Part shown: piece after piece, positions 32,822 to 42,621 of the stretch
How the letters are laid out: every line of letters begins with the position of its first letter
Numbering within the stretch: the first letter of the stretch is position 1
Assembly: GCF_039522365.1 (NCBI RefSeq)
Contig: NZ_BAAADJ010000063.1
Span: 1-64,000 of the forward strand
Origin: Bacillus carboniphilus
Lineage (GTDB): Bacteria > Bacillota > Bacilli > Bacillales > JC228
Reading direction: 5' to 3'
Length of the DNA: 64,000 bases
Notes under the pieces: model-generated
What the model was told of the DNA's origin: nothing
Seen by the model: only the letters and a program-made list of their open reading frames with translations
Database searches by the model: none
Translations under genes and position numbers: made by a program

Positions 32822-34486
32822 TTATTTTGTCTCCCGAAACAAATGTTTTATAACAGACCGGATCAGCAATGGTAGCGTTTCAAATGAATAAGGTTTGTAT
32901 ACCCTCTCCGTCCAGCGATGCCCATCTTTCCCGTACACACCCAAATTGATAGCTGGGATTTGCATTTCTTTCATTTCATCAAATGGAATCGGAAACAGTT
33001 TCTCTTGTGCCGGAAAGTTTTCTCTTAACATTTGAAGATCCGTTTCACTTCCACTAAAATTCAGAAAGTTCCCATCTGCTAAAAATGGAAAAAATCGCTT
33101 CATAGCGAATTGTTCTCCTGTAGCATCAGAAATTTCATTCGCTGCTTTTTCAATCGACGCAATGATTCTCTTTCCCTCTGGCGTATCTCTTTCAATCGTA
33201 TGATTCGGTAAATAAGGAGTCGCCAGAAATACAATAATTCTCGGTGTAGTACCAGGGTCATGAGCGACTAGCTCTCTAATCAATCGAAAAGCAATCTGTC
33301 GAGCATCCCGCTCCCCATTACTCGCAAAAACTCTTGTGGTGATTTCGGTTGTATTCACCCCTCTATCCTCAAGCTCTTTCACAAACTCTTGAAAGGTTTG
33401 AACTTTTATACTCCAATCAATTGATTTCTCTGCGATATTCCTCTCTCTACAGTAGCTCTCATATGTTTTCTGCATCTTAGCTGACATGTCTTCTGCTACC
33501 TCTTGTGTAACAGCTTTTAATTCATAAATCACATTCTGGATAGACTTTTCATAAATAAAATAGTTCAGGTAAAGAGTGGCTGAGAGTGGAGTCTGTACGT
33601 TGTAAGCTTCTTTCTCATCTCTTTGTAGTAGGACAGACGGAGGCATCACATGCTCCCCATCGATCTCCTCCATAAAATCTAAATTGTACGCCACTCTTCT
33701 TACGATTTCTGACGATAGGACAGTAGGATCGATGGCGGTGAGTGCTTCACCTACGTGTGACTCACGCCCTTGTATATAAAAAGCCGGTAGCACCTTGCCT
33801 GCGGTACCCGTGTAAATATATTTCGTTTGATCTCCTTCATATAGAGGGGTAATAAAATCGTTATTAATGGCCAACTCAAACTGAAAATTCTCGGTCTTAT
33901 AAAGTCTATAAAGCTCCTTAACCGCCGCTTTAATTCCTACGTGTTCTGCCTCTTCATCGGGATTGAAAATAAATAGAAGGTTCCCCTCTAGTTCATCCAA
34001 ATTCTCCGAAAAATATAGCATATTGGCTAGATGGACAGCTACCCCACTTTGCATGTCTAACGAACCTCTCCCAAAAAGCCAATCCCCAGATTCCGCTTCT
34101 TTCTTGAGCTCTTCTGGAACATGGTCTTGTTTAAAATATCGGAGCAGTGCGTCTGGCTGATGGGCAATGGATTGAATAGCGCCATAATCAGATGTATGAA
34201 CCGTGTCAATATGAGCATGTAAAATAATGGTCCGTTTTGTCTTTTTGTTAGAACGAATCAGAGCGAAGACATTCTTCCTTTGGTATAGATCTTCTAGAAT
34301 TGACTGTGACCAAACATGTTCTGGGCTCTGTTGAAAATAAGGAAAGGAATAGATGATTTCTTGGACGACGTTTGCTTTTAAGGTCTCCCCTTCAGTTCCG
34401 CTATAGCTAGGATAAGATACGAGTGTTTTCGTTAAAAGTTCAACCTGTTCAAACGTAGACAACCCTTTTAATTGTTCATACATCAT
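32822..34486 (-). CDS. rocB: M20-family metallopeptidase, RocB-like
   Basis: The 554-residue product is close in length to B. subtilis RocB, a protein of arginine degradation with unclear chemistry. M20 metal-site motifs are present: HAHIDTVHTSDYG, GRGSLDMQSGVAVHLANML and NPDEEAEHVGIKAA. A dimerisation insert follows (about 230-370). The ATG at 34486 follows GGAGGG; the frame is open 20 codons further upstream but without a ribosome site. No other roc gene is in the window, so the arginine link is by family only. It is divergent from the FUSC gene with a 51-bp repeat array between. Confidence 0.83.
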   Translation of the reverse strand: MMYEQLKGLSTFEQVELLTKTLVSYPSYSGTEGETLKANVVQEIIYSFPYFQQSPEHVWSQSILEDLYQRKNVFALIRSNKKTKRTIILHAHIDTVHTSDYGAIQSIAHQPDALLRYFKQDHVPEELKKEAESGDWLFGRGSLDMQSGVAVHLANMLYFSENLDELEGNLLFIFNPDEEAEHVGIKAAVKELYRLYKTENFQFELAINNDFITPLYEGDQTKYIYTGTAGKVLPAFYIQGRESHVGEALTAIDPTVLSSEIVRRVAYNLDFMEEIDGEHVMPPSVLLQRDEKEAYNVQTPLSATLYLNYFIYEKSIQNVIYELKAVTQEVAEDMSAKMQKTYESYCRERNIAEKSIDWSIKVQTFQEFVKELEDRGVNTTEITTRVFASNGERDARQIAFRLIRELVAHDPGTTPRIIVFLATPYLPNHTIERDTPEGKRIIASIEKAANEISDATGEQFAMKRFFPFLADGNFLNFSGSETDLQMLRENFPAQEKLFPIPFDEMKEMQIPAINLGVYGKDGHRWTERVYKPYSFETLPLLIRSVIKHLFRETK

Positions 34487-34646
34487 AATCCCTCCATTAT
34501 TTCCTTTGTTACTTTCATAGTACAAATAGAGCCTAATAAGATTCAACTCATTTTTGATGGTATTCCTAATAGTAATTGAGAAACCCTATAAAAAGGAGAT
34601 ATTTGCAACTATGTAAAATCGGTTTAAACAGTTGATTACTTTTATT

Positions 34647-34901
34647 GGATGGATAGGAGCAGAAATAATTAGATTTATTCCATTTTTTACTTTTTTTGGA
34701 TGATTTGGAACAAAAATGACCAGGTCTGTTCCGTTTTTTACATTTTTAGGAAGATTTGGCACAAAAACAATCAGATTCATTCCTTTTTTTACTTATTATG
34801 GAAGATTTGGCACAAAAACGACCAAGCTCGTTCTTTTTTTACATTTTCAGGAAGATTCCGCACAGAAACAATCAGCTCCATCCCATTTTTCCTAGAATCT
34901 T
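34647..34901. repeat. Five tandem 51-bp repeats
   Basis: GGAAGAT-type unit starts lie at 34647, 34698, 34749, 34800 and 34850/1, a constant 51-bp period. A typical unit has GGAAGATTTGGMAC at positions 1-14, TTCC at 32-35 and TTTTTTAC at 37-44. GGAAC (10-14) and GTTCC (31-35) can pair into a hairpin in the best-preserved unit. A second array with the same period and the same fixed positions is at 52709-52960. It fills the divergent gap between the peptidase and FUSC genes. Confidence 0.9.
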
Positions 34902-34961
34902 CTGTTAAAAAAACAGTTCCACCCTAATTTTCTAATTAACTCTAAAAGATTGGGTGACACA

Positions 34962-37163
34962 ATGAAACCATTACATTCACAGCAATGGATCAAAAGAATA
35001 TTAGCTTCAGACCCTGCTCTTATACGATTTCATAAGGCCGGAAGAGCAACAGTTAGTTTAATCGCTTCCGTCTTTACAACCTTACTGCTATTAAAGGGAT
35101 TGAAACAGGAGCTTGTCCTCACCCCTTCTATTGTTTCGGGGATGGTAGGTTTGATGGGAATCATGGTTGTGATGGATAAAACGAAGAACGAAAGGAAGCT
35201 AACCACTGCACTTCTCGGCGTTTCTGCTATGCTCGGCATTACGCTTGGATCCTTATTTGCCAACTCCACCATCTACATAGATCTAATCTTAATATTTTTT
35301 ACATTTAGCAGTTTTTACTTTTCAAGGTTTGGTTCTAGATATTTCTCTCTTTCGATGATCGGGTTTATGACCGTGTATTTCTCCTCCATTTTGAATTTAA
35401 GCATAGCGCAACTACCATGGTTTTACTTTGGGGTTGCCATTGGGGTTATTTATGCCTTTACTTTTAACTTTGTATTTTTTCAAGGGACTGGGAAAAATTT
35501 AAAACGGAGTATTCATTCCTTCCATTTTCAAATTAACTTGACCTTTAACATTCTAATAAAAGGAATTAAAAACAAGGGGTTGAGTGATCCGGACCAATCC
35601 CAATTACAAAAAAACGTCGTGAAGCTAAGGGAATATGCGAGAATTGTTTCAAGTTATATTGATGAAGCCGATGTTCAGGAAGCTTGGCCAGGGTTAACCC
35701 CTACTCAGCTAAGGCTTTATATTTTCGACACCGGTATGCTTATTGAAACACTAACGGATGCCATGAGAAGTTTAAAGAAGGCTGAAGCGCTAGAGCTGGA
35801 CGAGTTAAGACATATGCTCGTTTGGGTTACAGAGGCACTTCGTGATGCAGAAGTCCTTGCTCCTAATTATGAAGAACAAAATATAAGGGAAGCTGAACTA
35901 GCGCTGCAGGCACTTCGCCTCACCATCATCGATTTATTAAATCAAAATCATGAACCAAAAGGATGGATCTTTCTGATTCGGCGGATTGAGTCAATCGCAA
36001 ACCACGTTATTGAGGGTGCCTTCATCATTCAACAGGCACTTTATCAACCAAAACCTGAAAATAAAATCGAAACCGAGGCGCAAGAAGCTGATAAACTTCC
36101 TAAAGAGGAACCACTCAAGAAAGAAAAAACATTACAGCCAACTACTAAAAAAGCGTTCCAAGCCTTAGTCGCTGCAGTCCTATCAATTATCGTTGGTCAA
36201 ATGACCTCACCTACCCAACCATATTGGGTTCTGCTTACTGCATTTATCGTGCTACTTGGAACGGAGTCTATTGGCCGAATTTACACAAAGGGCTTTCAGC
36301 GCTCATTAGGTACCATTATTGGAGCAATTATCGGTTTTGTTTTAGCAAAAGCCCTAACTGGGCAATCGCTCATAGAAGTTATTTTAATATTTGTCGTCGT
36401 TTTTCTCGCTTTTTATCTGTTTGCAGTATCGTATACGCTAATGAGTATGTTTATCACCATGCTCATTGCATTTATGTATGATTTACTTTTAGGTGGCATA
36501 ACCTTTTCTCTCATTGGAGCACGGGTAGTAGATACCATTGTTGGGGCAGCAATTGCTCTAGGAGTATCGTTTGTCGTTTTCCCTAAAAAAACAAAGGATA
36601 AGGTTGCAGAATCAATAAGTGATTATTTCGAGGAATTAAAACCATATGTTACATCATATGTTAGAAGCTTTAGAGAAGATGTTAAGGTGAAGGAACTCTC
36701 CGGAAGTGCCTTTCAATTGGAGCAAAAATTACAAACCATACGGGAGGAATCTCATTCTATTACCCAACGGCCAGAGTCACTTCTGTACGGAGATATTACT
36801 AGATGGATTACGGTCCTTACAGCCATAAACTATTATGCAAGGCACTTAGTAGCTTCTTCTTACCGAAAAGACTTTGAGTATCCTGAAGAACTAATTGAGG
36901 TTTTCAACCAAATTGAGAAGAAGCTTGAGCATAATATGAATGAAATGAGCCAGTTAATTAAAGGAAGCATTCATTCCTCCACCCTTTACCAGCTTGAAGT
37001 AGAAAGAGAAAAAATTGAGAGGCTAGCTCCTGGTCAAAGAAAATCTGGACGTGATTTGATCCATCATCTTTACTATGTTTGGAGAATTAATCAATCGCTC
37101 ATTTTACTTGGAACTGAATTAAAAGCAAAAGTTGCAATTGGCACAATAAAGGCTGAATCCTAA
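34962..37163 (+). CDS. FUSC-family membrane protein
   Basis: The product is 733 residues with two blocks of membrane helices, each followed by a long cytoplasmic helical domain, the layout of YccS/fusaric-acid-resistance proteins. Block 1 runs from AGRATVSLIASVFTTLLLLKG to FGVAIGVIYAFTFNFVFF. Block 2 has FQALVAAVLSIIVGQMT, then PYWVLLTAFIVLLGTES, then GTIIGAIIGFVLAKAL. A Lys/Glu-rich linker (about 365-395) joins the halves. It may export aromatic acids or other small compounds, but the substrate is unknown. The ATG at 34962 is used; a TTG 4 codons upstream overlaps the GGGTG site. Confidence 0.82.
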   Translation: MKPLHSQQWIKRILASDPALIRFHKAGRATVSLIASVFTTLLLLKGLKQELVLTPSIVSGMVGLMGIMVVMDKTKNERKLTTALLGVSAMLGITLGSLFANSTIYIDLILIFFTFSSFYFSRFGSRYFSLSMIGFMTVYFSSILNLSIAQLPWFYFGVAIGVIYAFTFNFVFFQGTGKNLKRSIHSFHFQINLTFNILIKGIKNKGLSDPDQSQLQKNVVKLREYARIVSSYIDEADVQEAWPGLTPTQLRLYIFDTGMLIETLTDAMRSLKKAEALELDELRHMLVWVTEALRDAEVLAPNYEEQNIREAELALQALRLTIIDLLNQNHEPKGWIFLIRRIESIANHVIEGAFIIQQALYQPKPENKIETEAQEADKLPKEEPLKKEKTLQPTTKKAFQALVAAVLSIIVGQMTSPTQPYWVLLTAFIVLLGTESIGRIYTKGFQRSLGTIIGAIIGFVLAKALTGQSLIEVILIFVVVFLAFYLFAVSYTLMSMFITMLIAFMYDLLLGGITFSLIGARVVDTIVGAAIALGVSFVVFPKKTKDKVAESISDYFEELKPYVTSYVRSFREDVKVKELSGSAFQLEQKLQTIREESHSITQRPESLLYGDITRWITVLTAINYYARHLVASSYRKDFEYPEELIEVFNQIEKKLEHNMNEMSQLIKGSIHSSTLYQLEVEREKIERLAPGQRKSGRDLIHHLYYVWRINQSLILLGTELKAKVAIGTIKAES

Positions 37164-37180
37164 AATGATTCAGCCTTTAT
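37148..37180 (+). terminator. Terminator of the FUSC gene
   Basis: AAAGGCTGAATC (37148-37159) and GATTCAGCCTTT (37167-37178) form a perfect 12-bp stem that overlaps the stop codon. ATTTAG follows. Confidence 0.85.
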
Positions 37181-37264
37181 TTAGTAATTTGCGAATGCCC
37201 ATTTCAACTTGGACATACTCCGCATTCCACACGGCTTGAATACATTGTAAGAGCTAGGAATGAG

Positions 37265-38044
37265 GTGGTAACCATCAAACATTTATATACGGATAGTCCA
37301 TCACAAAGGAATACATTAGAGAAATGGGAAAGGACAGCCCTTGAATTATTTGAGTCGAAAATGACGAATAAAGAGAAGCCATTTCCTTGTATCCCGGCAA
37401 CAATAGGCTATTCCTTAAACCAGTTAAGATATGTTTTTATTGGGGACCCAAGAGAAGGTGCTTCCACACATAAGCTATCAGAAGCCCTTAACGAATTCAC
37501 CCAATTTTCCAGGGATTATGGCAAATATACCTCTCTCATTGTATTCTATGAGACACCTCAAGCTATTAAAGAAGAATTTAGTGTAGAACAATATGAACAG
37601 CTCTTCTGGAAACATCTCAGTGAATTAAGTGCAATAGATGGAGAAGCTTGGCCAGAAAAAATTCCCACCGACCCTCATAATCCAATATGGGAATATTGTT
37701 ACTGCGGTGAACCTTATTTTATGTACTGTGCTACTCCTGCTCATAAAAATAGACAAAGTAGGCATTTTGAGCATATGATGCTTGCTATAACTCCACGTTG
37801 GGTCCTCCAAGAATTCAATAGAAACCCTTCTTTAGCAGCTCGAATCAAAAAAAAGGTTAGGGAAAGGTTAGCCAAGTATGATTCCATCTCCATTCACCCA
37901 GATTTGAATACCTACGGCGAAGAAGACAATTATGAATGGCGACAATATTTTTTAAGAGATGACGACACTTCTCTTTCAAAATGTCCCTACCATCGAATGT
38001 TAAAATTTCTAAAGATAGAGGACCGAACAAAAGCGCAGGAATGA
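37265..38044 (+). CDS. YqcI/YcgG-family protein
   Basis: The product is 259 residues and matches the YqcI/YcgG family (PF08892) of unknown function. Family features are FPCIPATIGYSLNQLRYVFIG near the N-terminus, DPHNPIWEYCYCGEPYFMYCATPAHKNR in the middle (Cys-rich, possibly metal- or heme-related) and the C-terminal DDDTSLSKCPYHRML. The start is GTG 37265 with AGGAA before it; there is no better ATG nearby. It is monocistronic, with its own terminator. Homologues are cytoplasmic. Confidence 0.82.
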   Translation: MVTIKHLYTDSPSQRNTLEKWERTALELFESKMTNKEKPFPCIPATIGYSLNQLRYVFIGDPREGASTHKLSEALNEFTQFSRDYGKYTSLIVFYETPQAIKEEFSVEQYEQLFWKHLSELSAIDGEAWPEKIPTDPHNPIWEYCYCGEPYFMYCATPAHKNRQSRHFEHMMLAITPRWVLQEFNRNPSLAARIKKKVRERLAKYDSISIHPDLNTYGEEDNYEWRQYFLRDDDTSLSKCPYHRMLKFLKIEDRTKAQE

Positions 38045-38062
38045 ATCCCTGCGCTTTATTTA
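38030..38062 (+). terminator. Terminator of the YqcI-like gene
   Basis: AAAGCGCAGG and CCTGCGCTTT form a perfect 10-bp stem overlapping the stop codon. ATTTATTTTT follows. Confidence 0.88.
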
Positions 38063-38245
38063 TTTTTACCCTAAAAGAGTAATCTCTCCCCAGCTTGCCC
38101 CCAAGTATCTCGATGTCTCTTCCACTAAACTACCCTTTAATAAATGCATATATCCATAATGGAAATTTATTGCTTTATATTTTTGAAACCTTCATCTGTT
38201 CTACTACGTATATAACAATATATAAAACAATGAGGACTGATTCAC

Positions 38246-38638
38246 ATGTTGTTGTACATTGATTTTGGTTCCGAAATACCTATTTATGAGCAGATCGTTA
38301 CAGGGGTGATTAAGGGAGTTGGAGACGGTACTTTAAGTTCAGGTGAACTATTGCCTTCCATGCGAGAATTAGCTTCTGATTTAAATATCAATATGCATAC
38401 CGTTCGGAAAGCCTATTTACAGCTTCAAGATATGGGCTTTATTGAAATCTTGAAGAAAAAAGGTGCTTTAGTTAGAGAGAAACCGACTGGTGATTCTAAC
38501 GATTTTTATAGGCGAATAGAGCAGAAACTATTGCCTATTCTATTTGAAGCAAAGAGTCGGGGTATAACAAATTCTGAAATGCTGACATTAATAAATCAGC
38601 TAATGGAAGAAAAGATTGGAGGAAATAAAAATGACTGA
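38246..38638 (+). CDS. GntR-family regulator (YtrA/YhcF type)
   Basis: The product is 130 residues. The N-terminal winged helix-turn-helix (IPIYEQIVTGVIKGVGDGTLSSG to LPSMRELASDLNINMHTVRKAYLQLQDMGFIE) is typical GntR. The C-terminal part is short and helical with no ligand domain, as in the YtrA subgroup, which usually controls the membrane or ABC genes in its own operon. The next gene overlaps it by 8 nt, so it probably regulates that DUF1648 membrane protein. The ribosome site is GAGGAC. Confidence 0.9.
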   Translation: MLLYIDFGSEIPIYEQIVTGVIKGVGDGTLSSGELLPSMRELASDLNINMHTVRKAYLQLQDMGFIEILKKKGALVREKPTGDSNDFYRRIEQKLLPILFEAKSRGITNSEMLTLINQLMEEKIGGNKND

Positions 38639-39740
38639 GTTCCTACATGTTACCCTTAGCTTGATTCCCGCTTTTGTAATTATTTATTTTTTACCGGAAT
38701 TATCACAGCATGACACGGCATTTGGTGTAAAGGTACCAAAAACCTACCAAAATGATTCCATTATTAAAAAAGAGAAAACCGTTTATCGTAAATGGAATCT
38801 TATTTGGGCTATCGGATTAAGCGGCTTACTCTGGTTTCCTTTCCAACTTGAAAATGAAGCACTAATGGGGTTAATTTTAGTTTTATTAATTTTCTTATAT
38901 CTCGGGCTCAGCACATGGACTTTTTATCAATCCTACAAAAGGATTAAAGTTTGGAAGGCGAACTCAGATTGGAAGGAGCAGAAGAGTGAAGTTGTTGTTG
39001 TAGATACCACTTCTAGAAAAGATTTTCCAAAGAGTTCAATGCTTTGGTTTATCCTTCATGGATTTGTTACGTTTATCACCATTATTATTTCTATATCCCT
39101 ATACAAGGAGTTACCTAATCAGATTCCCATTCACTTTAATGCACAGGGGGAAGCCGATAACTATGTGAGCAAGACCTGGTTGAGTGTCTTATCTTTACCT
39201 TTCATTCAGGTACTTTTCATTATTCTTTTTGCTTGGCTTCACAGAGTGATCTATAAAGCAAAATTAAAAATGAACCCGGAACAACCAGAGCTATCCAAGC
39301 TTCAGGGACAAATCTTTCGAAAAAAATGGGGAACGTTCTTTATCTTTTCATCCCTCGGATTAACCATTCTTTTTTTATTCATACAACTATCCATCCTAAA
39401 TATTTGGGATTCAAGTTGGATTTTTCCTAGCTCAATGATTTACACTTTCCTAGTCCTAGCATGGGTTATGATTCTCTCCTTCAAATACGGGCAAAGCGGA
39501 AGTCGGTATATGAAAGAAGAGATGGATGCACATAGTAAAGTCATCCATAGAGACGACGATCAATTTTGGATTATGGGCCAATTTTATTTTAATAAGGAAG
39601 ACCCCTCCCTTATTGTTGAAAAAAGAGTTGGAGTTGGTTGGACCGTCAACTTAGGAAGACCAATGGGGTGGGTGCTATTAGTAGGTCCGTTGGTAGTTTT
39701 GTTTGGGATTATTATATTTGATTTACTTGGAGTTATTTAA
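38631..39740 (+). CDS. DUF1648-domain membrane protein
   Basis: The product is 369 residues with about seven to eight predicted membrane helices. The DUF1648 signature is present: NQIPIHFNAQGEADNYVSK follows a helix. Charged C-terminal sequence (MKEEMDAHSKVIHRDDDQFW) precedes a final helix. DUF1648 proteins include SdpI-like immunity and stress membrane proteins. The pairing with a YtrA-type GntR regulator resembles B. subtilis loci with a GntR gene followed by a DUF1648 protein. The ATG at 38631 follows GGAGG and overlaps the regulator stop. The function is unknown. Confidence 0.8.
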   Translation: MTEFLHVTLSLIPAFVIIYFLPELSQHDTAFGVKVPKTYQNDSIIKKEKTVYRKWNLIWAIGLSGLLWFPFQLENEALMGLILVLLIFLYLGLSTWTFYQSYKRIKVWKANSDWKEQKSEVVVVDTTSRKDFPKSSMLWFILHGFVTFITIIISISLYKELPNQIPIHFNAQGEADNYVSKTWLSVLSLPFIQVLFIILFAWLHRVIYKAKLKMNPEQPELSKLQGQIFRKKWGTFFIFSSLGLTILFLFIQLSILNIWDSSWIFPSSMIYTFLVLAWVMILSFKYGQSGSRYMKEEMDAHSKVIHRDDDQFWIMGQFYFNKEDPSLIVEKRVGVGWTVNLGRPMGWVLLVGPLVVLFGIIIFDLLGVI

Positions 39741-39770
39741 AAAGAGGCCACCAATAGGTAGCCTCTTTTA
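39741..39770. terminator. Bidirectional terminator
   Basis: AAAGAGGC and GCCTCTTT form the stem, with TTTTA following on the plus strand and TTTTTAAAT following on the minus strand. It separates the convergent DUF1648 and 6-phosphogluconate dehydrogenase genes. Confidence 0.85.
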
Positions 39771-39777
39771 TTTAATA

Positions 39778-40677
39778 CTATTCGCTTTTTACAACAGCAT
39801 GCCCACCGAACTCATTACGAAGAGCCGCAACAACTTTACCGTGGAACGTATCATTTTCAAGAGAACGATAACGCATAAACTGTGAAAGGGCAATAACTGG
39901 AGCTGACGCTTGTAAATCAAGTGCAGTTTCAACCGTCCATTTACCCTCACCAGATGATTGCATAACACCACGGATTCCTTCAAGCTTAGGATCCTTTTTA
40001 AATGCATTCTCCATCAACTCAATTAACCAAGAGCGAATAACAGAACCATTATTCCATACTCTCGATACTTGCTCATAGTCATAGTCGAATTGACTTTTAT
40101 CTAGGATTTCATAGCCTTCAGCAATTGCTTGCATCATACCATACTCAATACCGTTATGTACCATCTTTAAGAAGTGACCACTTCCTGGATTTCCAGTGTA
40201 AAGGTAGCCGTTTTCTATAGAAATGTCGCGGAACAGACCTTCTACATGTTTCCAAGCCTCTGGGTCAGCACCAATCATCGTACAAACACCATGTCTAGCA
40301 CCTTCCATACCGCCACTTGTACCACAATCCACAAAGTAGATTCCTTTTTGTTTTAACATTTCCCCGCGACGTAACGTATCTTTATAGTTAGAGTTCCCAC
40401 CATCAATCATGATGTCACCTTCTGTCATATACCCAGCTACTTCTTCGACGACTTGCTCTGTAATATCCCCAGCTGGTACCATAAGCCATACGACTTTTGG
40501 TGATGGAAGCGCATCAACTAGTTCTTTATTAGAAGCGTATGTTGTAACTCCTTCTTGTCCGATTTTAGCAACTGCTTCTGCATTAACGTCTGTCGCAATT
40601 ACGTTGTGTCCGTGATCCTTCATATTTAAAGCTAAATTATAGCCCATTTTTCCAAGACCGATTAAACCAATATTCAA
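39778..40677 (-). CDS. 6-phosphogluconate dehydrogenase, short (YqeC) form
   Basis: It oxidatively decarboxylates 6-phosphogluconate to ribulose-5-phosphate. At 299 residues it is the short form, lacking the C-terminal repeat of the 470-residue GndA/GntZ enzymes; B. subtilis YqeC is of this size. The Rossmann motif is GLIGLGKMGYNLA and the substrate-binding segment is DCGTSGGMEGARHG. The catalytic Lys lies in SGHFLKMVHNGIEYGMMQA. The nucleotide-binding loop (ATDVNAEAVAKI, with Asp after the second strand) suggests NAD rather than NADP preference, which is inference. Confidence 0.9.
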   Translation of the reverse strand: MNIGLIGLGKMGYNLALNMKDHGHNVIATDVNAEAVAKIGQEGVTTYASNKELVDALPSPKVVWLMVPAGDITEQVVEEVAGYMTEGDIMIDGGNSNYKDTLRRGEMLKQKGIYFVDCGTSGGMEGARHGVCTMIGADPEAWKHVEGLFRDISIENGYLYTGNPGSGHFLKMVHNGIEYGMMQAIAEGYEILDKSQFDYDYEQVSRVWNNGSVIRSWLIELMENAFKKDPKLEGIRGVMQSSGEGKWTVETALDLQASAPVIALSQFMRYRSLENDTFHGKVVAALRNEFGGHAVVKSE

Positions 40678-40822
40678 TGGAAAATCCTCCTTATGTACTC
40701 ATTCACTTTTTAGAATCTCCTATATTGTAACGATTCAAACGCATTTCCGCAATTGATTCACCGAGGAAGATAAAAAATGCGCATGCGCCTCGAATAGGCG
40801 ACTTTATAATTTCGTTAATAAT

Positions 40823-40853
40823 AAAAAAATGGGTCTGGAGAATGTCCAGAACC
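40823..40853 (-). terminator. Terminator of the ATP-grasp gene
   Basis: GGTTCTGGA and TCCAGACC pair on the minus strand, with the loop CATTC and a following CATTTTTTTAT. It lies about 10 nt after the ATP-grasp stop. Confidence 0.85.
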
Positions 40854-40862
40854 ACTTTTTCA

Positions 40863-41639
40863 TTATGCTGGTAATATAATGGGCCTTTCCCCAAGTAAAT
40901 ACTCAAGAATGGCATCTGTATATTGGCGGTCACGGATACCTTGGTTTCCAAACATCACATTGATTTCAAAGAAATACAGCTTTTCTCCGACTTGCGCAAT
41001 ATCGAAGCCAGCATGATCAATGTTTAGTGTAGTCGCGGCTTTTTCAACTAACTGAATGGCCTCCATTGGGATATTTTCATAGGAAATAATTCCACCCTGA
41101 GACACGTTTGTTAGGAAGTCATGGCCTTGGTTGACGCGCCAGTATGCTTCAATCACTTTATTACCAACCCAAACAATGCGTAAATCTTTCATAATTGGAA
41201 GGTACTCTTGTACATACCACACATCATTGTTTACGGCATATTGTAAAAAGTCTTGTTTATCATGAATCAAATGAACACCTTGCCCCATACTATTTCTAAT
41301 TTCTTTTGCAATAAAGGGTACAGGCATTTCATCAAAAATATCGCGATCAATATCTGCTGCAGAACCTTTTATAAGCGTGTAAGGGACATGTTCGGGAAAA
41401 ATTCCTTGGAATACCCTCGTTTGCTCTACTTTAGTATGACCAATTTGGTACGTTTCAATTGAAGGAAAAATCCTTTTCTTCAACCCATACACTAAAGTGT
41501 TTACTTGCCAATACTCTGGAAACAACACAACATCTGCTTCAAGGACTGTGTCCAGTTCCCGATACATATTCTCGGGTTTGATGTAAGTCACATCCTGGAT
41601 CCCAATCGTCCGATAAGGATTAAACGTGACGAATTTCAT
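40863..41639 (-). CDS. RimK-like ATP-grasp protein
   Basis: The product is 258 residues. The ATP-grasp fold is supported by FIAKEIRNSMGQGVHLI (nucleotide-binding Lys and Gly-rich loop), WYVQEYLPIMKDLRIVWVG, and the metal-binding end HAGFDIAQVGEKLYFFEINVMFGNQG with ExN. The family ligates amino acids or peptides to acceptors using ATP (RimK, YheC/D-like). The substrate is not evident. The N-terminal 70 residues are shorter than in RimK. It is monocistronic, with a strong terminator. Confidence 0.75.
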   Translation of the reverse strand: MKFVTFNPYRTIGIQDVTYIKPENMYRELDTVLEADVVLFPEYWQVNTLVYGLKKRIFPSIETYQIGHTKVEQTRVFQGIFPEHVPYTLIKGSAADIDRDIFDEMPVPFIAKEIRNSMGQGVHLIHDKQDFLQYAVNNDVWYVQEYLPIMKDLRIVWVGNKVIEAYWRVNQGHDFLTNVSQGGIISYENIPMEAIQLVEKAATTLNIDHAGFDIAQVGEKLYFFEINVMFGNQGIRDRQYTDAILEYLLGERPIILPA

Positions 41640-41770
41640 CTATTCCTTCCCTCATCTTTCACTATGTCTATTAAAATATGAAATTCAAACTTAAAAAGGC
41701 ACAACAAAAGTATTTTACTCTGAAATAGGAAAAAAGAGTATAGGATAATGAAGGAAAATTTTTCGACATC

Positions 41771-42391
41771 TCACCAGTGTAACGTAATCTCAGCTATTCG
41801 CCTGATATAAACAGAACAGAACCATAAAAGCATGAGTCCAACTATAAGAGTAAGCCCTTTTTTAAGAGAGAAGTTTACCCTTGTTCCCAAAAAGTGAAAA
41901 ACAAAAGCCAGATTCGTGTACCAGAGGAAAGCACCTATCATCATGCATATGAGTATAATCCAGACCATCACAGGAGAAAATTCAACCCTCAATGTGTTTA
42001 ATGTTGACCCAAAGTGATGATACCAATTGGCAAAGAGAAAAGGATTAAAAAAGGCAATGGCTAAACCAGCTAGAATCGGTGAATTTCGCCTTGGGGTGTC
42101 CACTGAAAAAGCTTGTAACAAGTGTGAAAATCCAAAATAAAAAAGAACAAAAGCACCGAATGCATAACCAACCAACTCTACCTTTAGTTGTAAAAACCAA
42201 CCTGAATAGCCGAAATAAATGACCCAAATATAAAAAATTTGAACTGATAATGCTCCTAGACCCAATAACCAGGCTTGTTTAAAGCCTTGATGTAATCCTC
42301 GATGAAATAATTCAATATTAAGAGGGCCGACTGGCGCCACTAGCCCCAACCCAATTGCGATATATTGTATACATACCATGATGAAATCCAT
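41771..42391 (-). CDS. LysE/RhtB-family exporter
   Basis: The product is about 206 residues with six predicted membrane helices. The conserved first-helix motif of amino-acid exporters, GLVAPVGPLNIELFHRGLHQGF, is clear. AFFNPFLFANWYHHFGS carries the NP motif of the second half. LysE/RhtB proteins export amino acids such as lysine or homoserine; the substrate here is unknown. The ATG at 42391 is preferred over one six codons earlier that overlaps the GGGGGG ribosome site. Confidence 0.82.
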   Translation of the reverse strand: MDFIMVCIQYIAIGLGLVAPVGPLNIELFHRGLHQGFKQAWLLGLGALSVQIFYIWVIYFGYSGWFLQLKVELVGYAFGAFVLFYFGFSHLLQAFSVDTPRRNSPILAGLAIAFFNPFLFANWYHHFGSTLNTLRVEFSPVMVWIILICMMIGAFLWYTNLAFVFHFLGTRVNFSLKKGLTLIVGLMLLWFCSVYIRRIAEITLHW

Positions 42392-42621
42392 ACTTCTTTT
42401 GCCCCCCATCTTGTCCTACTTCATTTTATGCAAGGGAGCGTCTTGCTCATGCTGGATTTTATGGAGTAATGGATGAAAGCATAAATCAACCAACCACTAT
42501 CCTCCACACACATGATATTTTTTCCTCCATACCCTTTTTCTTTTCGAATGTTTACTTACAGATTTCAAATACTACATGATGGATAAGCCATTTATCCAAA
42601 TGCTTATAGGGGGTAGTACGC

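Noticed and set aside
34586-34780. 64-codon open frame across the other 51-bp array
   Set aside because: Same reason: repeat-driven frame without a start signal.
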